Source of the DNA: Roseovarius aestuarii
GTDB lineage: Bacteria; Pseudomonadota; Alphaproteobacteria; Rhodobacterales; Rhodobacteraceae
Direction: 5' to 3'
NCBI RefSeq assembly: GCF_019966515.1
Contig: NZ_JAIMIB010000011.1
Location: forward strand, 62,001-126,000
DNA: 64,000 bases
A program made the position numbers and the translations under genes. Under the pieces are notes generated by a model that made no database searches, had not been told where the DNA came from, and was given only the letters and a program-made list of their open reading frames with translations. How positions within the stretch are numbered: position 1 is the stretch's first letter; each line of letters begins with the position of its first letter. Below are positions 1-6,920 of this stretch, in pieces.

Positions 1-2
1 CG

Positions 3-317
3 ACATTGGTGCCGATCATGCTGGTCGCTATGCTTGAAGGAGCAGAATATGCCCGCGCAGAAGGTGCCATGCCAAAAGGAGGATGGGCCTGGCGGCAATC
101 AGTTCTCTTTGCCTTGGTGGGATGCGGTGTCACCATGGCATTTGCGGCCTTCTTCATGGTGGCCTTTCCCGGGGGCATGGGCCTTTTCTTGACGCCAAAG
201 GGATTTGCGTCGTTGAGCGCGGTCACAGTCCTTATGATTGTCGCAATCCTGCTCGGCACACGACTGTTTTTCTGGCTGGGCGCGCGCAGTGAATTAAAAA
301 GCCAGCGCCGGGAGTGA
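3..317 (+). CDS. 5'-truncated small integral membrane protein, ABZJ_00895-like
   Basis: The frame is open to the left edge of the window, so the true N-terminus lies upstream and only about the last 104 residues are visible. The visible part has a polar stretch (AMLEGAEYARAEG) followed by two hydrophobic segments, roughly residues 30-54 and 63-91 of the visible chain, and a basic tail. This arrangement resembles the small proteobacterial membrane proteins filed as the ABZJ_00895 family, whose function is unknown; that assignment is from memory of the family pattern and is moderate at best. The stop codon is 4 nt before the start of the LysE-type exporter, so the two are probably cotranscribed. 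Confidence 0.55.
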   Translation, partial: TLVPIMLVAMLEGAEYARAEGAMPKGGWAWRQSVLFALVGCGVTMAFAAFFMVAFPGGMGLFLTPKGFASLSAVTVLMIVAILLGTRLFFWLGARSELKSQRRE

Positions 318-321
318 CAAC

Positions 322-951
322 ATGGCCGATATGATCGATCTGACCACATTGCTTACGGTTGGCGTTGCGTTCTGGGTGGTCGCCGCCTCACCGGGCCCGG
401 CCAATATTTCAAATGCCGCGATTGCCATGCGCTATGGCCGCCGGGCCAGTCTTGTCTACGGTTTAGGGTTAAGCGTAGCACTTGTGTTTTGGGGTGTATT
501 GGCGGCCACCGGGATGGGTGCAGTGTTGCTGGCCTCGATCTGGTTGTTGTCGGTGCTGAAACTGCTGGGGGGCCTCTATCTCCTGTGGCTTGCCTGGAAC
601 GCCGGACGCTCCGCCATGAGGCCGGGGGCATCAGCACCAACCGAAATTGGCGCGGGCCGCTGGTTCTGGCGCGGGGTGATCCTCAACCTGTCCAATCCGA
701 AATCGGTGATAGCCTGGATCGCGGCCCTGTCTATGGGTTTGAATCCGAACGACACGTTGTTGTCGGTTGTGCTGACCACTCTGGTCTGCGTGCTGGTCGC
801 GTTTTTCAACAACCTCAGCTATTCGCTTGTCTTTTCAATGGGCGGTATGATGGCAATCTATTATCGTGGTCGCCGCTGGATCGAAGGCACAACGGCGGCG
901 CTCTTTGCAACAGGCGCATTCGCCCTGATCCGTTCGGCAGTGTCCAGATGA
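322..951 (+). CDS. LysE/RhtB family amino-acid exporter
   Basis: A 209-residue inner-membrane protein with about six hydrophobic segments and the N-terminal SPGPANI signature (near residues 23-29) typical of LysE/RhtB translocators, which export amino acids or related metabolites using the proton gradient. The length is normal for the family (about 200-210). A second conserved feature is the [12 protein letters not shown] stretch near residue 118, a position where family members carry an N-P-K motif. The gene lies 4 nt after the preceding membrane-protein gene and its stop overlaps the acpS start by an ATGA, so translation of acpS is probably coupled. The exported substrate cannot be told from sequence. 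Confidence 0.9.
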   Translation: MADMIDLTTLLTVGVAFWVVAASPGPANISNAAIAMRYGRRASLVYGLGLSVALVFWGVLAATGMGAVLLASIWLLSVLKLLGGLYLLWLAWNAGRSAMRPGASAPTEIGAGRWFWRGVILNLSNPKSVIAWIAALSMGLNPNDTLLSVVLTTLVCVLVAFFNNLSYSLVFSMGGMMAIYYRGRRWIEGTTAALFATGAFALIRSAVSR

Positions 952-1358
952 TCCTGGGCGTGGGCACGGACCTGGCGAATATCGAGCGCATAAGTGGCAC
1001 GCTTGACCGGTTCGGCGACCGTTTCCGCAATCGCGTCTTCACCAAGACCGAACAGCGCAAGGCCGAGCGGCGCAAGGATGTGGCGGGCACGTATGCGAAA
1101 CGCTGGGCCGCGAAAGAGGCGTGTTCGAAAGCGCTGGGCACTGGGTTGCGCATGGGCATTTCGTGGAAGGACATGGCGGTATCAAACCTGGAAACCGGTC
1201 AGCCGGTGATGGCGGTAACCGGCTGGGCGGCAGAACGCCTGGCCGAGATGACGCCCGCGGGGCACGAACCGATTATCCATGTGACCCTGACCGATGATCA
1301 CCCCTGGGCGCAGGCCTTCGTGGTGATCGAGGCGCGCCCTTCAGCGGGCGGTTCCTGA
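948..1358 (+). CDS. acpS: holo-[acyl-carrier-protein] synthase
   Basis: A 136-residue phosphopantetheinyl transferase that moves 4'-phosphopantetheine from CoA onto the serine of apo-ACP, activating it for fatty-acid synthesis. The metal-binding [12 protein letters not shown] motif is at residues 4-15 and the second signature, [13 protein letters not shown], near residue 50; both are diagnostic. The start is the ATG of an ATGA overlap with the LysE-type gene, which gives the usual family length. In many alphaproteobacteria acpS sits between pdxJ and lepB-rnc; here it ends a short plus-strand run and is followed by the convergent dadA, so the classical neighbourhood is not preserved. Confidence 0.93.
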   Translation: MILGVGTDLANIERISGTLDRFGDRFRNRVFTKTEQRKAERRKDVAGTYAKRWAAKEACSKALGTGLRMGISWKDMAVSNLETGQPVMAVTGWAAERLAEMTPAGHEPIIHVTLTDDHPWAQAFVVIEARPSAGGS

Positions 1359-1472
1359 CAGGCGTTCGCTTTGGCTCACGCCGTTCAGTTTTGCGTTCAG
1401 GCCACGCAGGCCCTGGGGACGCCCCCAGACCCCGGGTTGAAACCGTTACATTGGCCGGATAGATCAGCGTTC

Positions 1473-2729
1473 CTATCCGTAACGTTCGGCAGTCAAGCCA
1501 TCCATGGATATATCCGGATCTTTGCCCAGAACCACATCAGCAACAACCCGACCCGAGCCGCAGGCCATGGTCCAGCCCAGCGTGCCGTGGCCAGTGTTCA
1601 GGTAGAGGTTGTCGTATTGTGTCGCGCCCAGAACGGGCGTGCCATCCGGGGTCATGGGCCTGAGCCCGGTCCAGCCTTCGGCCTGACCCAGATCGCCACC
1701 GCCGGGGAAGAGATCCCCGATCACGTGTTTCACCGTATCGGTGGCATGCGGCCCAAGCCGATTGGAATAGCCGGCAATCTCGGCCGTGCCCGCCACGCGG
1801 ATCCGGTCACCCAGCCGGGTGATCGCGACCTTGTGGGTTTCATCCATCAGCGTCGATTGCGGCGCTTTGGCATCATCAATCACCGGCAGCGTCACCGAAT
1901 AACCCTTGACCGGGTAGACCGGCAGTTTCAGCCCAAGCGGTTTCAGGAAACGCGGTGCATAGCTGCCAAGTGCACACACATATTTGTCACCGGTAATCCG
2001 GCCCGCCAATTCCGTGTCTACGCCCGCCACCCGGCCATTTTCAACCGCAATGCCACGAATGGATTGCCCGTACTGGAACTGCACGCCCATCTCTGCCGCT
2101 TTCTCGGCCAGCGCGATGGTGAACATCCGGCAATCGCCGGTCCGATCCGCGGTCAGGCGTAGCCCACCCACGAACTTGTCGCGCACATTGGTGAGGGCGG
2201 GTTCGGCGACGATACAGCCATCGCGATCAAGTTCTTCGAACGGACTGTTGAATTCGGTCAGAATCTCCTGATCCGCGCGCGACCCCTTAAGCTGCTTTTC
2301 TGTCCGGAAAAGCTGCAGTGTGCCCTGCTCACGGCCTTCATAGTCAATGCCAGTCTCGTCGATCAGATCGGGCATCACGTCGCGGCTGTAATTCGAGATC
2401 CTCACCATGCGCGACTTGTTGATCCGGTAGCTTTCGGCATTACAGTTTCGGATCATCTGGATCGACCACATCCACATGGTCGGGCTGATCAGCGGCCAGA
2501 TGAAAAGCGGGCGGCGCTTCATGAAAAGCCACTTGATCGCCTTCACCGGAATACCCGGCGCGGCCCAGGGCGAGGTCATGCCGTAGGACAACTCTCCGGC
2601 ATTGGCATAGGAGGTCTCAAGCCCCGGCCCGGTCTGCCGGTCCAGCACCACCACCTCGACGCCCTGATTGGCAAGGTAATACGCCGTCGTGACGCCGATC
2701 ACACCAGCTCCCATCACCACAACCTTCAT
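1473..2729 (-). CDS. dadA: D-amino acid dehydrogenase (FAD-dependent)
   Basis: A 418-residue DAO-family flavoenzyme. The FAD-binding dinucleotide fold opens the protein (VVVMGAGVIGVTTAYYLANQ, residues 3-22, GxGxxG), followed by the ETSYANAGELSYG motif characteristic of DadA and a C-terminal HGTLGWTMACGSGR motif. DadA oxidises D-amino acids such as D-alanine to 2-oxo acids, passing electrons to the respiratory chain. I chose the ATG at 2729 because a GAGGA ribosome-binding site lies about 9 nt upstream; an upstream in-frame start at 2765 lacks one. No alanine racemase (dadX) is adjacent. The substrate range among D-amino acids cannot be read directly. Confidence 0.88.
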   Translation of the reverse strand: MKVVVMGAGVIGVTTAYYLANQGVEVVVLDRQTGPGLETSYANAGELSYGMTSPWAAPGIPVKAIKWLFMKRRPLFIWPLISPTMWMWSIQMIRNCNAESYRINKSRMVRISNYSRDVMPDLIDETGIDYEGREQGTLQLFRTEKQLKGSRADQEILTEFNSPFEELDRDGCIVAEPALTNVRDKFVGGLRLTADRTGDCRMFTIALAEKAAEMGVQFQYGQSIRGIAVENGRVAGVDTELAGRITGDKYVCALGSYAPRFLKPLGLKLPVYPVKGYSVTLPVIDDAKAPQSTLMDETHKVAITRLGDRIRVAGTAEIAGYSNRLGPHATDTVKHVIGDLFPGGGDLGQAEGWTGLRPMTPDGTPVLGATQYDNLYLNTGHGTLGWTMACGSGRVVADVVLGKDPDISMDGLTAERYG

Positions 2730-2979
2730 GTGCTGATCCTCTTCCCCATTACACGCAGAGATCAATATTGCGGGGTTTGGTGGGAAAGCTCAACGACTAT
2801 CTCTGGCCTTACTGGCACGATCCCGCCAGCGAGGCTCGGGCTGGAACCTTGCGCAACAGGTTGAAAAATTCGTGCGCCGAAACGGTCAAAGAACGGCAAC
2901 TTCGCTTCCCAATCTCTTCAACCAAAGATAATGTGCGGCAAAAATAACGGGCAAATCCTGTGGGACAAGGGAACGGGAC

Positions 2980-3789
2980 ATGGCGCATATCATTGTCGTC
3001 GGCAACGAAAAGGGCGGTGCAGGCAAATCGACCGTTGCGATGCATGTCGCCACCGCCCTGGCAAGGATGGGCCACAAGGTCAGCGCGCTGGATCTGGATT
3101 TGCGGCAGAAGACCTTTGGCCGCTATGCCGCCAATCGTGCGCGCTTTATGGAAAAGGCCGGCTTGAACCTTCCCGGCGCGCATTATCACGATCTGCCGGA
3201 AATCGACCCCGCTGTGTTGCGACCAGGCGAAAACGTCTATGACAGGCGCCTGTCGGCCGCAGTGGCCGATCTGGAAACCGATAGCGATTTCATTGTGATC
3301 GACTGCCCCGGCTCTCATACGAGGCTAAGCCAGGTGGCGCATTCACTGGCCGATACGCTGATCACGCCGCTTAATGACAGTTTCATCGATTTCGACCTGC
3401 TGGCGCATGTCGATGTGGATGGCCGCAAAATCCTGGGGCCGTCGGTTTATTCCGAGATGGTCTGGAACGCCCGTCAGTTGCGCGCGCAGGCGGGGCTGAA
3501 ACCGATAGACTGGATTGTGGTGCGCAACCGCATGGGTGCGCAGCAGATGATCAACAAGCAGAAGATGGGCGCTGCGATCGACAATCTTGCCCGACGTATC
3601 GGGTTTCGCACCGCGCCGGGGTTCAATGAGCGGGTGATCTTCCGCGAATTGTTCCCGAGAGGCCTGACGCTTCTTGACCTGAAAGATATCGGTGTCAAAG
3701 GCCTCAACATTTCGAACGTCGCGGCCCGGCAGGAACTGCGCGAGTTGATCAAGGCGCTCGAACTGCCCGGTGTCGAGGTGGATTTCTAA
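2980..3789 (+). CDS. mipZ: MipZ division-plane positioning ATPase
   Basis: A 269-residue ParA/MinD-type P-loop ATPase. The deviant Walker A motif KGGAGKST is at residues 11-18, with the MipZ-typical LDLDLRQKTFGRY stretch near residue 37 and DCPGS (Walker B region) near 108. MipZ binds ParB at the chromosome poles, forms a bipolar gradient and inhibits FtsZ assembly, so that the Z-ring forms at mid-cell; it is confined to alphaproteobacteria lacking MinCD. The length is standard. The start is supported by an AAGGGAACGGG purine tract just upstream. The gene is monocistronic, between divergent dadA and the convergent DUF1653 gene. Confidence 0.95.
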   Translation: MAHIIVVGNEKGGAGKSTVAMHVATALARMGHKVSALDLDLRQKTFGRYAANRARFMEKAGLNLPGAHYHDLPEIDPAVLRPGENVYDRRLSAAVADLETDSDFIVIDCPGSHTRLSQVAHSLADTLITPLNDSFIDFDLLAHVDVDGRKILGPSVYSEMVWNARQLRAQAGLKPIDWIVVRNRMGAQQMINKQKMGAAIDNLARRIGFRTAPGFNERVIFRELFPRGLTLLDLKDIGVKGLNISNVAARQELRELIKALELPGVEVDF

Positions 3790-3829
3790 ACTCACCCGCC
3801 TCTATTGAACGCTTCGTGCCCGGCCACTG

Positions 3830-4114
3830 CTATACCGGCTTGAACCGCCCGTCTTCAAATTCGGTGACAGCCCTTACCCAGATCTTCCCTTGCACGTCCT
3901 GATAGATCACCACGTCGCTTCTGTCCGCTTCCAACGTGCCCCGCCCGAGGACTCGGTAGAGACCACCCTTGCGGTGTTGATGGGTTGCCTGCCACCCTGC
4001 CCCACCCGCTGGCGCATCGCGGCTGAAATCCAGCCCGGCCACATCCCGGGCAACCTGTTCATTCGGACGCATGTGTTTGCGGAACGCGCCAAACCGGCGA
4101 AGCAGAAATGTCAT
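3830..4114 (-). CDS. DUF1653 domain protein
   Basis: A 94-residue protein whose second half (about residues 45-90) matches the DUF1653 pattern: HRKGGLYRVLGRGTLE, VVIYQD, KIWVRAVTEFEDG. The fold is small and beta-rich; the molecular role is unknown. The start at 4114 has an AAGGGAAAC tract directly upstream. It begins 10 nt after the nrdJ stop, so it is very probably cotranscribed with the ribonucleotide reductase. That pairing is the only functional hint: a role connected with nucleotide metabolism is possible but is inference. Confidence 0.8.
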   Translation of the reverse strand: MTFLLRRFGAFRKHMRPNEQVARDVAGLDFSRDAPAGGAGWQATHQHRKGGLYRVLGRGTLEADRSDVVIYQDVQGKIWVRAVTEFEDGRFKPV

Positions 4115-4124
4115 GTTTCCCTTT

Positions 4125-5870
4125 CTAGACCGAAAGAACCGATCCTGTGATGGCGTTGGGCCGATAGGTGGTACATCCTTTACAGCCGGAATCGTAGGCT
4201 TGTTGATAGACGTCCTCAAACGCCGCAAACGGAATGTTTTCCGGACAGTTGACGGTTTTCGAGATCCCGCTGTCGATCCAACGCTGCGCCGCGGCCTGCA
4301 TCCGCACATGTTCATCCGGGCGCAGATCGGAAGCGGTGACAAATGAGCTGGGCAATTCCGCCGAGCTGCCATTGAGGCGATGATAAAGCCAGGCCGCATA
4401 ATCTTCGACCAATTCCTCGGACTTGGTTCCGTCCGGGCGACTGATTTTGCGTTTGAAAGATGTTGCGAAGACCGGCTCGATCCCCGACGAGACATTGCCG
4501 CCCAGCATCGAAGTGGTGCCGGTCGGGGCAATTGTCGTCAGAACGCCGTTACGCAACCCGTGATCTGCAATGGCCTTGCGCACCTGCGGGTCAAGCGCCC
4601 GGATCGATGCATGTTGCCGGTGCAGCGATGCATCGTAGAGATGAAATGGCCCCCGTGCTGCTGAAAGCTTGGCCGAGGCAAGATAGGCTGCGTTCTGGAT
4701 TGTGCGAACCCAAGATTCCACGAGCGCAGCGGCCTCGGGCGTCCCATAGCGCACGCCAAGCATGATCAGCGCATCGGCAACACCGGTCACCCCCACCCCG
4801 ATACGCCGTTTCTCTTGCGCCTCGCGGCGCTGCGCGCTTAGCGCGAAACGGGACAGGTCAATCACATTGTCCAGCAGTCGCACCGCGGTACCGGCCAGGT
4901 GTCGCAACTCTCTCAGGTCAAGATGTGCATCACCCCGAAACGGGGATGCCACCAGCCGCGCCAGATTGATCGACGCAAGCGGACAGGTGCCGTTGGGCGG
5001 CAATGGTTGCTCGGCACAGGAATTGGTGGCGGACAATTCTTCGAGATAAGACAACGGGTTGCCGGCATTGATGCGATCGATGAAAAGCACACCGGGCTCG
5101 GCTGTCCAATAGGCGCGCTGCATGATCGCCTCCCATATGTCGCGCGCGCCGACGCGTCTTACAGTCTGACCGTTCCACACCAGGTCCCATGTGGCATTCG
5201 CTGCGACGGCAGCCATGAAGCGATCGGTGATCAGGACCGACAGGTTGAAATTGCGCAGCCGCGACGGATCGGACTTGGCATCGATAAATGCCTCGATATC
5301 CGGATGATCGCAGCGCATCGTCGCCATCATCGCACCTCGGCCCATGCCGGTGACCAGCATCTTGCAGACCGCATCGCAGATATCCATCGCCGCAAGCGGT
5401 CCGGCGGCCGGGCAATCCAGACCGCGCACAAGATTGCCTTTTGGACGAAGCGTCGAAAAATCAAACCCGATCCCGCCGCCCATCTGCATTGTCAGGGCCG
5501 CATCCTTGACCGTGTCCATGATCCCTTTGACCGAGTCCGGGATCGTGCGCATCACGAACGTATTGCACAGCGTCACGTTCCGGTGCGTGCCTGATCCAGC
5601 AAGGATACGCCCCGCGGGAAGCAATTTGAATCCCTGCATAGCCTGATAGAAGGAGTGCGAAACTTCCTGCCGGTTTTCGACTTTTTCCGGTTGCGCAAGT
5701 GATCGCGCAACCCTGATCCAGGTATCGCTCAGTGTTTCATCAACCTCGCGGCCCGCGGTTTTGTATTGATATTTCGAGCGCCAGATCTGTTCACCGATGA
5801 GTTGATCAAAGGCCATTCCCGACGGGCGGGTTCCAGTTCCATCCAACATAGTCCACTCACATCCTTCCAC
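4125..5870 (-). CDS. nrdJ: adenosylcobalamin-dependent (class II) ribonucleotide reductase
   Basis: A 581-residue class II reductase that converts ribonucleotides to deoxyribonucleotides using an adenosylcobalamin-derived thiyl radical. Visible landmarks: LLPAGRIL near 83-90, catalytic-site cysteine in LCNTF (C102), MQMGGGIGFDF near 128, the radical-site N283-x-C285-x-E287 followed by QPLPPNGTC, APTGTTSMLGG near 455 and a C-terminal CKGC pair that would re-reduce the active site. No N-terminal ATP-cone is seen, so it is one of the short forms. An alternative ATG at 5849 (MLDGTG) is possible because the ribosome-binding tract GGAAGG sits immediately before the first ATG. The 390-bp region upstream carries three overlapping or clustered CtrA-type boxes. 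A DUF1653 gene follows at 10 nt. Confidence 0.92.
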   Translation of the reverse strand: MEGCEWTMLDGTGTRPSGMAFDQLIGEQIWRSKYQYKTAGREVDETLSDTWIRVARSLAQPEKVENRQEVSHSFYQAMQGFKLLPAGRILAGSGTHRNVTLCNTFVMRTIPDSVKGIMDTVKDAALTMQMGGGIGFDFSTLRPKGNLVRGLDCPAAGPLAAMDICDAVCKMLVTGMGRGAMMATMRCDHPDIEAFIDAKSDPSRLRNFNLSVLITDRFMAAVAANATWDLVWNGQTVRRVGARDIWEAIMQRAYWTAEPGVLFIDRINAGNPLSYLEELSATNSCAEQPLPPNGTCPLASINLARLVASPFRGDAHLDLRELRHLAGTAVRLLDNVIDLSRFALSAQRREAQEKRRIGVGVTGVADALIMLGVRYGTPEAAALVESWVRTIQNAAYLASAKLSAARGPFHLYDASLHRQHASIRALDPQVRKAIADHGLRNGVLTTIAPTGTTSMLGGNVSSGIEPVFATSFKRKISRPDGTKSEELVEDYAAWLYHRLNGSSAELPSSFVTASDLRPDEHVRMQAAAQRWIDSGISKTVNCPENIPFAAFEDVYQQAYDSGCKGCTTYRPNAITGSVLSV

Positions 5871-5909
5871 TTATTTTATTTAAGCTTGTTTCCAATTCGT
5901 TCTTTTGCG

Positions 5910-5975
5910 TTAACCTTTTGTTAACAATTGAAAAATACGAGCTGATACTTAAAATTTGATTAACAATTCGTTAAC
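5910..5975. promoter_or_regulatory. cluster of three perfect CtrA-type boxes (TTAA-N7-TTAAC)
   Basis: Three exact matches to the CtrA consensus: TTAA-CCTTTTG-TTAAC at 5910-5925, TTAA-AATTTGA-TTAAC at 5949-5964 and TTAA-CAATTCG-TTAAC at 5960-5975. The last two share a TTAA, so four half-sites run at an 11-nt pitch, one helical turn. They lie 40-105 bp upstream of nrdJ and about 285-350 bp upstream of the divergent GST gene. CtrA is the alphaproteobacterial cell-cycle and motility response regulator that binds this motif; occupancy here is inferred from sequence only. Confidence 0.75.
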
Positions 5976-6195
5976 GCCGCGAAATGCGAACACGCGGCCA
6001 AAAACTGTTGAATTACCCTTGTTTTCCACGTCCAATTAGGCCACCTGCGCTTTATCTGCGGACGACGCTATTTTGGAGTGACAGGTAAATTTCTTGAGAA
6101 GTCCAATAACTGTATGCATCCGATTCGGGTCTTCCAGGTTTGAATAAAACTGTCGAAAAAATTGATGACAAATCGGGTTTCTTGGCTCACAGAAA

Positions 6196-6211
6196 TTTAG
6201 CTGAGCTTAAC
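6196..6211 (+). promoter_or_regulatory. degenerate CtrA-type box upstream of GST/GGDEF-EAL genes
   Basis: TTTA-GCTGAGC-TTAAC matches the CtrA consensus at eight of nine defined positions. It ends 49 nt before the ATG of the GST gene, a plausible promoter distance. With the perfect boxes on the nrdJ side it suggests both divergent transcripts could respond to the same regulator. Confidence 0.4.
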
Positions 6212-6260
6212 AGGCGCGCTTTAGCGAGAAGACTATAACCAACGACAGAAGGGCCTTCTC

Positions 6261-6893
6261 GTGATGAAACTTTATGCTTGTTTGGGGTCGGGTAACTGCT
6301 TCAAGCCCTGGTTGGCCATGAACCAGCTTGACCAACCCTTTGAACTGACCCTCATCGATGTCCTGAAAGGTGAACAGAAATCTCCTGAATATCTTGATAT
6401 CAATCCGCTGGGGGTCGTCCCGTATCTTGAAACCGATACTGGGCACGGCATTGGCGAGAGCAACGCCATGCTCTGGTATCTGGCAGAATCCAGCCATCTG
6501 ATGCCGACCGACCGGTCAGAACGCGCCGAGGCGCTTCAATGGATGTTCTTCGAGCAATCAAAGCTTGAACCATATATCTCGCCGGCAAGGTTCTTCACGA
6601 CCATCGTGCCGGAACAACGCGACGCGCGCGCCATCGATATTGCCGATTGGCAGGCCTCTGCCGAGGCGGGTTTATTCCGACTTGATGGGCATCTGCATGC
6701 TCGGCAGTTCATGCTGGCCTCGGGATATTCCGTCGCTGATATCGCGGTCTTCGGTTACGTTCATGTACTGGAAGAGGCCGGTCTTGCGATGAAGGATTTC
6801 CCGGCAATCGAGCGTTGGATCGCTGATGTGACATGCACTGATAGCTTCCAACCGATCGCGGAAATGGGTCAGCCAATCGATAAAGCAGCCTAA
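6261..6893 (+). CDS. glutathione S-transferase family protein
   Basis: A 210-residue protein with an N-terminal thioredoxin-like domain (YACLGSGNCFKPWLAM, then NPLGVVPYLETD and the GESNAMLWYL stretch around residues 70-80 that ends the GSH-binding half) and an all-helical C-terminal domain. Such enzymes conjugate or reduce substrates with glutathione; the actual substrate is unknown. The start is ATGATG, so 6261 and 6264 are equivalent choices. The GGDEF/EAL gene begins 27 nt after the stop, and the two probably form one transcript behind the degenerate CtrA-type box. Confidence 0.88.
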   Translation: MMKLYACLGSGNCFKPWLAMNQLDQPFELTLIDVLKGEQKSPEYLDINPLGVVPYLETDTGHGIGESNAMLWYLAESSHLMPTDRSERAEALQWMFFEQSKLEPYISPARFFTTIVPEQRDARAIDIADWQASAEAGLFRLDGHLHARQFMLASGYSVADIAVFGYVHVLEEAGLAMKDFPAIERWIADVTCTDSFQPIAEMGQPIDKAA

Positions 6894-6920
6894 CCTCCCT
6901 GCCAGTCGGGACGGAACCTC

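Larger units (their letters stand above)
5871..6260. other. 390-bp AT-rich divergent intergenic region
   Basis: This region separates nrdJ (minus) from the GST gene (plus). It is markedly AT-richer than its flanks and I find no convincing reading frame. It holds the CtrA-type boxes listed separately at 5910-5975 and 6196-6211. I looked for a cobalamin riboswitch (expected only if the reductase were B12-repressed) and for paired NrdR boxes and saw neither. Confidence 0.7.

Noticed and set aside
1444..1485. Nested inverted repeats between acpS and dadA (CGTTAC/GTAACG, GGATAG/CTATCC)
   Set aside because: The stems are short with a large bulge and overlap the dadA coding end; termination function is not supported.
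2777..2947. Open plus-strand frame of 56 codons starting TTG between dadA and mipZ
   Set aside because: It has no convincing ribosome-binding site, the second half has poor codon usage for this genome, and the product matches nothing I recognise. It may be chance or a gene remnant.
5871..6260. Possible cobalamin riboswitch upstream of the B12-dependent reductase
   Set aside because: No B12-box-like conserved core or suitable stems were seen; the region is better explained by CtrA-type boxes.
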